Part shown: piece by piece, positions 8,140 through 16,014 of the stretch | Layout: each line of letters begins with the position of its first letter | How positions within the stretch are numbered: the stretch's first letter is position 1 | Origin: Aquimarina sp. BL5 | GTDB lineage: Bacteria; Bacteroidota; Bacteroidia; Flavobacteriales; Flavobacteriaceae | Assembly: GCF_003443675.1 (NCBI RefSeq) | Contig: NZ_CP031963.1 | Span: forward strand, 1,263,501-1,327,500 | DNA: 64,000 nt | Direction: 5' to 3' | The notes under the pieces: model-generated | Database searches by the model: none | Seen by the model: only the letters and a program-made list of their open reading frames with translations | Told to the model about the DNA's origin: nothing | Made by a program: the position numbers and the translations under genes

Positions 8140-9145
8140 TATTCAAAAATATGGAGGCGATTTTCGGAATGTTTTAGATAAAGAATTTAAGACGTCAAAT
8201 AATATTACTGTTGCATCAGGCTACGCTTCACTTGACGTAATTAATGCTTTTGAAAAACCGTTTATTGAAATTGCCAAAAAAGGTGGTACATCGAGACTGC
8301 TATTAGGTATGGCATTTTATGAGGGTTTAGGTCAAAAAAAGCTAATCGCAGTAACAAAATTGAATGATGCTTTAAAAGCTTACGATAACAATTCAGGTGT
8401 ATTCGTAACTAATGGCAGAAGATACCACGGTAAAGTATATCAATTCGATAAAGATGTTACGTCAAATATTTATGTTGGTTCATCAAATTTTTCTGCAAGT
8501 GGTACTAAAGGAAATATAGAATGTACAGTCCCAATTTTAGATGACAATCAAAAAGTAAATCTAATTGCATTTTTGAATGACCTTTACTCACCTTCCTACT
8601 CTATCTCAATAGACCAAGCTGATATAACAGTTCCTGGTAAAAAGAAAATTGTTCTTGATAAAGTAGAGAGGCTTTGGACCAGTCTAAAAACTTATGATTC
8701 TTCATCAATTTCTTTAGAAAAACTACCAAAATTTATTTTCCCATTAGACAGAGTTGCTGAAAAGGAAAAATCAAACCTGAATGTTTATTTTGGAAAAGGA
8801 AGAGAAAACAAAAAAACTGGGAAAATTAAACCAAGACCTTGGTATGAAATAGAACTTATTGCAAATAATGATTTGAATTCTCAAACCTTTTATCCTAAAG
8901 GCGATTTTCTTGCTTATACCGATGATGGTTTAATAATTCCTATGAGAACTCAAGGAGATTATTTTAAAAATATCCGTTCAAAAGATAGTTTACAGGTTTT
9001 TGGAATATGGCTAAAGGGAAAATTAGAAAAAAGCGGAGTTTTAAAAAAATATGAACCTGTGACATTGGAAACTTTAGAGGAATATGGAAGTGACAAGTTG
9101 ACTTTTTACAAATTTGAAGAGGGGAAATATTATATGGCTTTCTGA
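8129..9145 (+). CDS. PLD-type restriction endonuclease (NgoFVII-like)
   Basis: 338 residues. The N-terminal half has a phospholipase-D-type active site, HGKVYQF (HxK) followed by YVGSSNFSASG, which cleaves without metal in the BfiI/NgoFVII class. The C-terminal half (from about FPLDR, residues 205-330) looks like the B3-type DNA-recognition domain of that class, with PRPWYEIELI. Only one HxK motif is present, so a dimer is expected to share one site. Its place right after a C5 methyltransferase supports the restriction role. The recognition sequence is unknown. Confidence 0.85.
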   Translation: MHTNIQKYGGDFRNVLDKEFKTSNNITVASGYASLDVINAFEKPFIEIAKKGGTSRLLLGMAFYEGLGQKKLIAVTKLNDALKAYDNNSGVFVTNGRRYHGKVYQFDKDVTSNIYVGSSNFSASGTKGNIECTVPILDDNQKVNLIAFLNDLYSPSYSISIDQADITVPGKKKIVLDKVERLWTSLKTYDSSSISLEKLPKFIFPLDRVAEKEKSNLNVYFGKGRENKKTGKIKPRPWYEIELIANNDLNSQTFYPKGDFLAYTDDGLIIPMRTQGDYFKNIRSKDSLQVFGIWLKGKLEKSGVLKKYEPVTLETLEEYGSDKLTFYKFEEGKYYMAF

Positions 9146-9687
9146 TGGAAATAGATTTTTTAAAACAAATACCACATTTTAAAATTGTTAAAGTTCCAAA
9201 GTATATTACTGGAAAAATACAAGAATGCGCCCTTAATCATTTGAATTTAAAAGATATGGGACAATTAAGAGATAGAATGGAAGGCCAAATGTATTATAAC
9301 AAACTAAGAAATAACATTTTGTCTGAGTATGCCTTTGAAAATACTTTATTTAAAACTCCATTTGATTGGGACAAAAGAATGAATAAAAATTATAAAAGAA
9401 AACCATATTTTATTGAAGGTTTCAGCATTAACCTAATTACTTTTAAAACAAATAATTATCCAAAAATAAGTCTAAATCATGCAAATCTATGTGTTATGGG
9501 AGTAGCAACTGAAGACTCTAAAGTATATTTAAGTGGTATAGCAACTAAGAAGCTAATAAAAATTAATGGAGTAAATATTAGAGATCAAATTTTCGAATTA
9601 AGAAATTTTGACCAACTCATTACATTTTCGACACAACAAGATTTAATCATTCAACTTAAAAAAAACGGCATACAACAATTTGTATAA
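9145..9687 (+). CDS. unknown protein, last gene of the R-M cassette
   Basis: 180 residues, starting one base inside the stop codon of the nuclease gene, so it is translationally coupled. Basic, with no signal peptide and no motif I recognise. Coupling suggests a partner or second subunit of the restriction enzyme. The C-terminus (NGIQQFV) is encoded inside the attC site, whose first box starts 18 bases before the stop codon. Confidence 0.75.
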   Translation: MEIDFLKQIPHFKIVKVPKYITGKIQECALNHLNLKDMGQLRDRMEGQMYYNKLRNNILSEYAFENTLFKTPFDWDKRMNKNYKRKPYFIEGFSINLITFKTNNYPKISLNHANLCVMGVATEDSKVYLSGIATKKLIKINGVNIRDQIFELRNFDQLITFSTQQDLIIQLKKNGIQQFV

Positions 9688-9737
9688 TGCATATGCACCC
9701 TGCGGGATGCAAACGCACCATACAATGGACGTTAGGT
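9667..9737 (+). other. attC site of cassette 6
   Basis: GGCATACAAC (9667-9676) exactly complements cassette start GTTGTATGCC at 6593, 3.1 kb away. Inner pair TTGTAT / ATACAA. Short hairpin with CACCCTGCGGGATG. Final box GTTAGGT at 9731-9737. Confidence 0.9.
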
Positions 9738-10243
9738 GCAATTGTCCCATTTTGATCTGACAATTTTTTCGAAGGGATACGCTGGTATTACGGAGTTTTA
9801 TTCTGATATGCAGTACGGACAAATACTTTGCTAAAAGGAATTGCCCAAGTATTTTGCGATGGTATCGTGGAGAGTTACACTATCCAAACGCTGTCACGTT
9901 ATAAATACTTGATCAAGGTCGCGAAAATTTTTTACAAAGTCAAATTTGAAGCGGAATTGCGGAATGTTTATCAGAATGGAAAACGGAGTATTATGTTCCC
10001 TGCACCAACAGATTATAGACTGATCTATAAATCCATAGGTTTGGGTAGCTCCGAAAAAGTTGGGAGTTTTTTTGCCTGCCAAAATAGAACAACTGAGATT
10101 TTATTTTTTAATTTTACGATAAATTAATCAAAAAAGAAAAGCACATAACACTATGTAAGAATGCATTGATCAAATAGTTTGTCTTCGCTATCGCTACGCA
10201 AACGATTTAATCAACGACGCTATCGCTCTTCTTACACTTATTG
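9732..10243 (+). repeat. 512-bp cassette, copy 2 of 3 (cassette 7)
   Basis: Same length and sequence as 4161-4672 apart from a few substitutions, including an AAG to ATG change (Lys to Met in the 99-codon frame) and changes in the attC loop. Confidence 0.9.
9828..10127 (+). CDS. possible 99-aa protein of the triplicated cassette, copy 2
   Basis: Same TTG-started frame as at 4257, differing by one residue (Met for Lys in SIKFPAP). No family recognised and coding is uncertain. Confidence 0.45.
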   Translation: MLKGIAQVFCDGIVESYTIQTLSRYKYLIKVAKIFYKVKFEAELRNVYQNGKRSIMFPAPTDYRLIYKSIGLGSSEKVGSFFACQNRTTEILFFNFTIN

Positions 10244-10249
10244 TTACCA
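10141..10249 (+). other. attC site of cassette 7
   Basis: GCACATAAC (10141-10149), inner pair ATGTAAGAA / TTCTTACA, final box GTTACCA at 10243-10249. Confidence 0.85.
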
Positions 10250-10276
10250 GCAAGCAAAACAAAACGTAATTTCTAA

Positions 10277-11257
10277 ATGATTTTATATAATCCAGAAAAT
10301 AACATTTACGGAAACACACTTGAAATTCATTATTGGTTTGAGGATACAACTCATACAATGAATGCTGTTGTTCAGAATAGGTGTGAATATGAAATTTTAG
10401 GAATTATCAAGGAAGTTTCGACTCTTTTAGGAACTGAAATAACAATCGAAACTGAACCTTTTGGTGAAGGAGGTCTTAAAAAATGGTTGAAAGTTGTAAA
10501 AAAAGGAGAAAAGAAAAATGCTACTGTAACAAGTGCTGTAATAATAAGCTTAGTTACTGTTCTTTTAACAACTCCGATTGCTAAAATATCTGAAAAAATC
10601 ATAGATAAACTATTTGAAGACACTGAACTTAATGAATTGCAAAAAGAGAAACTACGACTTGAGATAAAAGAACTTCAAGATAAATCCAAAAATGACATCG
10701 AGACTATTGATTTCAATAATGTCATAAAAAAGAAAAAATCTAACTTTTATGAAAGTTTAGATAAATACCCTAAAGTTCAAAAAGTTTCCTATCGTATTTC
10801 TGACGAGGAAAAAGTCAATTCAACAAAAGATATTTTCATTGAAAGAGTAAAATTTAAAAGTTACATTCTAACTTCTGATGACCTTGAACCTATTAATATA
10901 GAAAATGCTATTATAGAAATCATATCACCTGTATTAAAAAAAGGAAAATATAAATGGACTGGATATTTTAATGGAGAACCTATTCCATTTTATATGAAAT
11001 CTAATGAGTTTAAAACATTAGTACAAACTGGGAATATTGAATTTAAAAATGGCTCATCAATCAATTGTCATTTAATAATACACAAGAAAATTGACAACGA
11101 AGGAATTGAAAAAATAGTTAAATACGAAGTTATTAGAGTGAATGAATATTTCGAAAACGATAAGCCAATTGAGACGAAAGAAGGACGAAACTATCGCAAA
11201 AAGAAAGAAGCAGATGAAAAGCAATACGATTTATTCAATGATAAAAACAAAAAATAG
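10277..11257 (+). CDS. membrane-anchored hypothetical protein, cassette 8
   Basis: 326 residues. The N-terminal domain (1-75) has EIHYWFEDTTHTMNA ... LLGTEITIETEPFGEGGLKKW, a layout I associate with an uncharacterised Bacteroidota family. One transmembrane segment follows at about residues 83-103 (VIISLVTVLLTTPI), then a coiled-coil-like charged helix (110-150), and a C-terminal beta-rich domain with a very basic end. A membrane anchor between two soluble domains suggests a sensor-effector layout, possibly defensive. That is inference only. Confidence 0.8.
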   Translation: MILYNPENNIYGNTLEIHYWFEDTTHTMNAVVQNRCEYEILGIIKEVSTLLGTEITIETEPFGEGGLKKWLKVVKKGEKKNATVTSAVIISLVTVLLTTPIAKISEKIIDKLFEDTELNELQKEKLRLEIKELQDKSKNDIETIDFNNVIKKKKSNFYESLDKYPKVQKVSYRISDEEKVNSTKDIFIERVKFKSYILTSDDLEPINIENAIIEIISPVLKKGKYKWTGYFNGEPIPFYMKSNEFKTLVQTGNIEFKNGSSINCHLIIHKKIDNEGIEKIVKYEVIRVNEYFENDKPIETKEGRNYRKKKEADEKQYDLFNDKNKK

Positions 11258-11260
11258 CCA

Positions 11261-11455
11261 GCTGGTAACACGGTGTATAAAACATAGCTAATAAGTGCTT
11301 AACCCAAAGGTTTATGTATATTTAGAAAGTCCGCCAAACTTTTAATTTGGCTTTAAAACTGAAAAATTAAATCAAAATATAAAAATTCGGCTCTGTGTTA
11401 ACCCGAAAAGTTAGTGTCTTTTTGTACGCTACGTTTCATACATAGAACGTTATGC
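11261..11455 (+). other. attC site of cassette 8
   Basis: GCTGGTAAC (11261-11269) exactly complements start GTTACCAGC. Inner pair GTGTAT(G)AAAC / GTTTCATACAT. Final box GTTATGC at 11449-11455. About 195 nt. Same family as cassette 22. Confidence 0.85.
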
Positions 11456-11483
11456 TCAATCGCTCAAAAACTTAATAATCTCA

Positions 11484-12317
11484 ATGATAAAAATCAAGCT
11501 GAAACCGTCATTTCATAAATTCTCTTCAATTATATTGGATGGAAATGATATTGAATATGAAATTCACCCTAGACTCAAAGATCTGAATGGGCTTGATAAA
11601 AAAGACAAATTAACAACAGCGGAATATCTTGAATTAAAAAAATTAAAGTCTTTTAATGAAGAGGCTGAAAAAGAACGTTACTCAGCGAAAAATAAAATTC
11701 TGGACAGTAATATTTCGGAAAAGTTTAAAATAGGTGAATTGATTACTCAAATATTTGAAAAACCTCAAATTGATGAAAGAATAATTCTAGACGGAATAGG
11801 AATTGAATGCAGCCTAAATGAATTGGATTCGGAATCAAAAATAATTAAATTTCACTCACCGAATAATAAAACTAGAGAATTAGAAATCATCAAAAACCTA
11901 TTTTTAATTCTCAACAATTGTTTTAAAAGTGGACCTGTTTTAAATCACATTGAATTAATTCAAGGATATTTTGGAATAAGTGAACAATGGAAAATCACAA
12001 ACAAAACCCCATTAACTGTAAGATTATTTGGAAGTTTAAGCATTCATGAAAAAGAGCAATTAACTGACTTCTTTAAAACCCTAAACTCGAACGAATCTCT
12101 AATACTAGATCTTAGAAATTTAGATGGAATGGGATCCACATTTCACGAATGTTTTAAAGAGTTAGTCGCTAGAATGAAAGTTGTGTATTGGTTAATACAA
12201 GATAACGAAAATGAGTTGTTAAATCGACACTTTGATGAAATGGAAATACCGAGCACTTATATATTGAATAACAAAGAAGAAATAATCGAAAAAATAAAAG
12301 AGCATAACACTATATAA
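11484..12317 (+). CDS. hypothetical protein with STAS-like C-terminal part, cassette 9
   Basis: 277 residues, soluble. The N-terminal part is charged and mostly helical. Residues about 170-255 read VRLFGSLSIHEKEQL ... SLILDLRNLDGMGSTFHECFKEL, which has the strand-helix pattern of STAS domains (anti-sigma antagonist type). The usual phosphorylatable Ser would fall at GST. This is a weak likeness, not an assignment. The last residues (EHNTI) come from the attC site. Confidence 0.75.
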   Translation: MIKIKLKPSFHKFSSIILDGNDIEYEIHPRLKDLNGLDKKDKLTTAEYLELKKLKSFNEEAEKERYSAKNKILDSNISEKFKIGELITQIFEKPQIDERIILDGIGIECSLNELDSESKIIKFHSPNNKTRELEIIKNLFLILNNCFKSGPVLNHIELIQGYFGISEQWKITNKTPLTVRLFGSLSIHEKEQLTDFFKTLNSNESLILDLRNLDGMGSTFHECFKELVARMKVVYWLIQDNENELLNRHFDEMEIPSTYILNNKEEIIEKIKEHNTI

Positions 12318-12370
12318 CAAAACATAGCTGCCCTTTAGGTCAGCAACGTTTGTTATATTTAACGTTAGAC
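12302..12370 (+). other. attC site of cassette 9 (short family)
   Basis: GCATAAC (12302-12308) complements start GTTATGC. Stem ATATAACAAA / TTTGTTATAT and an inner GCTG / CAGC hairpin. Final box GTTAGAC at 12364-12370. Overlaps the end of the gene. Confidence 0.9.
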
Positions 12371-12380
12371 AACATTAGAA

Positions 12381-12779
12381 ATGAAAAGTAAAACTAACCT
12401 GAAATATTATGGAATAATTTTAATTGGAATTATTTGTTTTGCTCTAATTTATTATACCTATTCTATTGTAAGTTTTGCAAATTCGGACATTTTTAACGGA
12501 TTGGATTACGTAGAAGTAAAATTTGACAAAGAATTGTGGACTAGAGATAAAGAAGAAAGATATGTTATGTCAAAAGATATAATTGAGAGTAAAATTCTAG
12601 TCGGACTGAATAAAGAAAATGTTATTGAAATATTGGGTTCTGATTATGATTCGTATTCTGAAAATACTATTTCTTATTGTCTAGGTTTTGTTCCAAGCAT
12701 TAGCGGATCAGACCCAGATTTATTAGAATTGACTTTTGAAAACGGAAAAGTTAAAAGTGTTAGACAACACGGAACATAA
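12381..12779 (+). CDS. small membrane or exported protein, BamE/SmpA-like fold, cassette 10
   Basis: 132 residues. One hydrophobic segment (residues 8-32) anchors or exports it. The rest, MSKDIIESKILVGLNKENVIEILG and LLELTFENGKVKSVR, has the helix-helix-strand pattern of the SmpA/OmlA (BamE-like) fold common in small Bacteroidota proteins. The gene starts only 17 bases after the cassette junction, so its promoter must lie in or before the preceding attC. Confidence 0.8.
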   Translation: MKSKTNLKYYGIILIGIICFALIYYTYSIVSFANSDIFNGLDYVEVKFDKELWTRDKEERYVMSKDIIESKILVGLNKENVIEILGSDYDSYSENTISYCLGFVPSISGSDPDLLELTFENGKVKSVRQHGT

Positions 12780-12786
12780 AAACGTT

Positions 12787-12958
12787 GCCTAACAAGATAT
12801 ATGAAATCAGAGCAAAGTTTAGTGCTAGATCGAAAAGTCATTTCCTTTTTGCAGTGGCGCTAGATTTTTATAAATTAAACAAGAAATAAAAATGCACAGA
12901 TAGATCGATTGGTTCAGGCTTGCTTGCCCTGCTCCGATTCATATATTTGGCGTTAGGT
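12787..12958 (+). other. attC site of cassette 10
   Basis: GCCTAAC at 12787-12793 (one mismatch to the complement of the cassette start GTTAGAC). Inner pair ATATATGAAATCAGAGCA / GCTCCGATTCATATAT. Final box GTTAGGT at 12952-12958. Family also at 20332, 24412 and 25151. Confidence 0.85.
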
Positions 12959-13464
12959 GCAATTGTCCCATTTTGATCTGACAATTTTTTCGAAGGGATA
13001 CGCTGGTATTACGGAGTTTTATTCTGATATGCAGTACGGACAAATACTTTGCTAAAAGGAATTGCCCAAGTATTTTGCGATGGTATCGTGGAGAGTTACA
13101 CTATCCAAACGCTGTCACGTTATAAATACTTGATCAAGGTCGCGAAAATTTTTTACAAAGTCAAATTTGAAGCGGAATTGCGGAATGTTTATCAGAATGG
13201 AAAACGGAGTATTAAGTTCCCTGCACCAACAGATTATAGACTGATCTATAAATCCATAGGTTTGGGTAGCTCCGAAAAAGTTGGGAGTTTTTTTGCCTGC
13301 CAAAATAGAACAACTGAGATTTTATTTTTTAATTTTACGATAAATTAATCAAAAAAGAAAAGCACATAACATTATGTAAGAATGCATTGATCAAATACTT
13401 TGTCTTCGCTAACGCTGCGCAAACGATTTAATCAACGACGCTATCGCTCTTCTTACACTTATTG
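12953..13464 (+). repeat. 512-bp cassette, copy 3 of 3 (cassette 11)
   Basis: Matches copy 1 (4161-4672) base for base wherever compared by eye, including the AAG codon that differs in copy 2. It lies 8.8 kb away with eight other cassettes between. Confidence 0.9.
13049..13348 (+). CDS. possible 99-aa protein of the triplicated cassette, copy 3
   Basis: Frame identical to the one at 4257. Same doubts about the TTG start and coding status. Confidence 0.45.
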   Translation: MLKGIAQVFCDGIVESYTIQTLSRYKYLIKVAKIFYKVKFEAELRNVYQNGKRSIKFPAPTDYRLIYKSIGLGSSEKVGSFFACQNRTTEILFFNFTIN

Positions 13465-13470
13465 TTAGGC
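13362..13470 (+). other. attC site of cassette 11
   Basis: GCACATAAC (13362-13370), inner pair ATGTAAGAA / TTCTTACA, final box GTTAGGC at 13464-13470. Confidence 0.85.
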
Positions 13471-13489
13471 TTTATTAATAACAAACTGA

Positions 13490-14056
13490 ATGAATATACC
13501 TGAATTTCTATTTCATTATTACGAACTTGACAATGGGCCATTCTTAAATATTACTGAATATGGTTACGAAAAAGCTGAGAGTATCCAGAATAAAATCTCG
13601 GAAGGATGGAATAGTAAAAGACCTGAAAACTATCTTGATTTAAGATTCTCGTTAGAAAAGAGAATTAAGGAACAGTTTATTTTAAAAGGTGGACAACCTA
13701 ACAGAAGTGATCCTTTCTACTTTACGTTAGGAGAATGTGAATGGGCAAAATCCTGGTATATAAATCCTGGTGTTATAAAAATACCGTTAACTGACTTCAA
13801 AGCGAACCATGTAAGTTTTACTTATCCTGACAGTATGGTATCATATCAATTTTATGATGAGCCCAAACTTGATACATATAGAAAGGATTGTAATGGGCGA
13901 GTTTTCTTATTGAGTGAAATAAGTAGTCTAATTAATGAATATGGACTACCATCTGAGGCAAAATCTCAAGCTAAGGAAAGTTTAAAATATGACAAATATA
14001 TAGAAGTTCAAGTGTGGGATGATCAAATAATAAATGAATACAAAACAAAAGCCTAA
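13490..14056 (+). CDS. conserved hypothetical protein, cassette 12
   Basis: 188 residues, soluble. The order LFHYYELDNGPF, YLDLRFSLEKRIKEQF, FTLGECEWAKSWY, IKIPLTDF, VSFTYPDSM and YIEVQVWDDQII matches a family of unknown function that I recall from Firmicutes and other bacteria. The Tyr- and Trp-rich blocks could form a nucleotide- or ADP-ribose-binding pocket, but no activity is known to me. The stop codon overlaps the first attC box. Confidence 0.8.
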   Translation: MNIPEFLFHYYELDNGPFLNITEYGYEKAESIQNKISEGWNSKRPENYLDLRFSLEKRIKEQFILKGGQPNRSDPFYFTLGECEWAKSWYINPGVIKIPLTDFKANHVSFTYPDSMVSYQFYDEPKLDTYRKDCNGRVFLLSEISSLINEYGLPSEAKSQAKESLKYDKYIEVQVWDDQIINEYKTKA

Positions 14057-14221
14057 CAACATATATGTGATCATAACAGCCAAGTGAGCAATCGATTGGT
14101 TATTGTATTTTTGGCAAGGCGCAATGCTTGCAAAATGGAAAAGTTAGCAACCAATGCGCAGAAATATCGAAAAGTAAGGTAACATTTTGCCCAGCTACGA
14201 CACATATATTAAACGTTGTGA
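14051..14221 (+). other. attC site of cassette 12
   Basis: GCCTAAC (14051-14057) exactly complements start GTTAGGC. Inner pair ATATATGTG / CACATATAT. Final box GTTGTGA at 14215-14221. Family also at 21215, 23108, 23889 and 29781. Confidence 0.9.
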
Positions 14222-14266
14222 CTCATATCAAGTTGAAAGAAAAGTAAAAATTCCTAACTTTACATC

Positions 14267-15310
14267 ATGGCAAGAAAAAATATTGTGGCGCCGATAACTG
14301 ATGAAATGCGTGATGCTGCTGAAAAACAGATAAAAGAGCAGCAAACAGAAACGAAATATGATTTACGAGACTTTACTGTAGACTACATTGTTCAAGAATT
14401 TCAAAGTGGACTATTCTTCATACCGGATTATCAGAGAAAATTTATTTGGCCAGAAAAAAATAAGATTGGCTTCATAGAATCACTTTTTCTAGGACTACCA
14501 ATTCCAATGCTATTTGTAGCGGATTTAGACGATGGAAGATTAGAAATTGTGGATGGAGCACAAAGAATTCAAACCCTTGAAGCTTTCCGAAATGACGATT
14601 TAAAGTTAAAGGACTTGAAATATCTTACGAGCTTGGAAAATTTTAAATATTCTGATCTACCAAAATCTTATCAGCGAAAATTTAATACAAGAGCTCTTCG
14701 AATGGTAATTCTTGAAGATTCTACGACTTTGGAAAGAAGGCAAGAGATATTCAATAGAATTAATACCAGCGCTATTAAGGCTAAACCTTCTGAGATTAGA
14801 CGTGGAGATTTTGATTCAAAATTCATGCAATTCATTACAAAATGTTCCAAAGACCCATTGTTCGTTTCACTTTGTCCAGTATCCAAGCAACTTGAAGATA
14901 GAAGAGAACGTGAGGAATTAGTTCTTAGATTTTTTGCTTATTCAAGTGAATATAAGAAGTTCAAACATGATGTTGGTAAATTCTTAGATAAATTCTTAAA
15001 GGATAACGAAGATACATTTGATGAAAATAAATTAGCTAAGGATTTTAAGAATATGTTGACTTTTGTTGATCGTTATTTTTCAAGTGGTTTTGCCAAGAAA
15101 AAAGGCTATAAGTCTACTCCAAGAGTGAGATTTGAGTCAATATCTGTTGGGGTTCATCTGGCGCTTATGCAAAATCCCAATTTAGTTCCTCATTCCATGA
15201 ATTGGTTAGATTCTAAAGAATTTAAAACACATACCACTACCCACGCAAGTAATTCAGGCCCAAAGCTTCGAGGACGTGTCGAATACGTTAGAGATGTATT
15301 ATTAAAATAA
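14267..15310 (+). CDS. DUF262 (GmrS/ParB-like) protein of defence cassette 13
   Basis: 347 residues. The N-terminal DUF262 domain (ParB/Srx-like fold that hydrolyses nucleotides in GmrS-type restriction proteins) shows IPDYQRKFIWP (about 55-65), FIESLFLGLPIPMLF, the signature VDGAQRIQTLEAF, and FNRINTSA. The C-terminal part is helical and basic. It heads a three-gene operon with a HEPN protein and a C5 methyltransferase, five bases before the next gene. The combination suggests a restriction-like system in which the DUF262 and HEPN proteins supply the effector. Confidence 0.85.
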   Translation: MARKNIVAPITDEMRDAAEKQIKEQQTETKYDLRDFTVDYIVQEFQSGLFFIPDYQRKFIWPEKNKIGFIESLFLGLPIPMLFVADLDDGRLEIVDGAQRIQTLEAFRNDDLKLKDLKYLTSLENFKYSDLPKSYQRKFNTRALRMVILEDSTTLERRQEIFNRINTSAIKAKPSEIRRGDFDSKFMQFITKCSKDPLFVSLCPVSKQLEDRREREELVLRFFAYSSEYKKFKHDVGKFLDKFLKDNEDTFDENKLAKDFKNMLTFVDRYFSSGFAKKKGYKSTPRVRFESISVGVHLALMQNPNLVPHSMNWLDSKEFKTHTTTHASNSGPKLRGRVEYVRDVLLK

Positions 15311-15315
15311 TTAAA

Positions 15316-16014
15316 ATGCAAGACGTTTTAGACAACTTTAATGAGAGGGTTAAAGAAGTAGAGAAGTACTATAAAGTTCTTGAAACTTTAGATGACACTA
15401 GAACCGTAATCTATAAACAATATGCTAATAGAAAATCGATTGTTAGTCTGGACAACGATGCTTTGAAAATAATGAAATCTACTTGTTTTCTTATACTTTA
15501 CAATCTGGTCGAGTCTACAATTAAAGAATCATTTACTGAGTTATATGATCAAATAAATAATGAAGAAACTACAATTGATCAAATAAATACAAGTTTTCGA
15601 AAACTTTGGATTAAACAACAATTTAAAAATGCTGATCCACTTTCTTCGAATCAAAATACTTATAGAGAAATAATTACTACAGTTGTTAATAGTATTTTAG
15701 ACATGGAGTTTTTTACTCTTAATTCTAACCACTTACCAATAAGTGGAAACCTCGATGCTAGAAAAATAAGGGAATTATATAATAAACATTCAATTGATTT
15801 AAAAATTCATTATACTGCTTTAGCTGGAGGAGAGCTAAGAACTGTAAAGGATAAAAGAAATGCTTTAGCACACGGAAATATTTCATTTAGTCAATGCGGT
15901 CAAGAATATACTGTAGAAGATCTAATAAATATAAAGCGAAAGACTGTTACTTATATAAAATCATCTTTACGCTACATTAAAAAATACGCTGATGGAAACG
16001 GTTATGCAGTTTAA
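15316..16014 (+). CDS. HEPN-domain protein (MAE_28990-like) of defence cassette 13
   Basis: 232 residues, mostly helical. Near the C-terminus it has KDKRNALAHGN, the R-x4-H motif of HEPN domains, which are often RNases in toxin and abortive-infection systems. The N-terminal helices and the KSTCFLILYNLVESTIKESF stretch fit the MAE_28990/MAE_18760 group known to sit beside DUF262 proteins. It overlaps the next gene by 23 bases, so it is coupled. RNase activity is inferred from the motif. Confidence 0.8.
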   Translation: MQDVLDNFNERVKEVEKYYKVLETLDDTRTVIYKQYANRKSIVSLDNDALKIMKSTCFLILYNLVESTIKESFTELYDQINNEETTIDQINTSFRKLWIKQQFKNADPLSSNQNTYREIITTVVNSILDMEFFTLNSNHLPISGNLDARKIRELYNKHSIDLKIHYTALAGGELRTVKDKRNALAHGNISFSQCGQEYTVEDLINIKRKTVTYIKSSLRYIKKYADGNGYAV

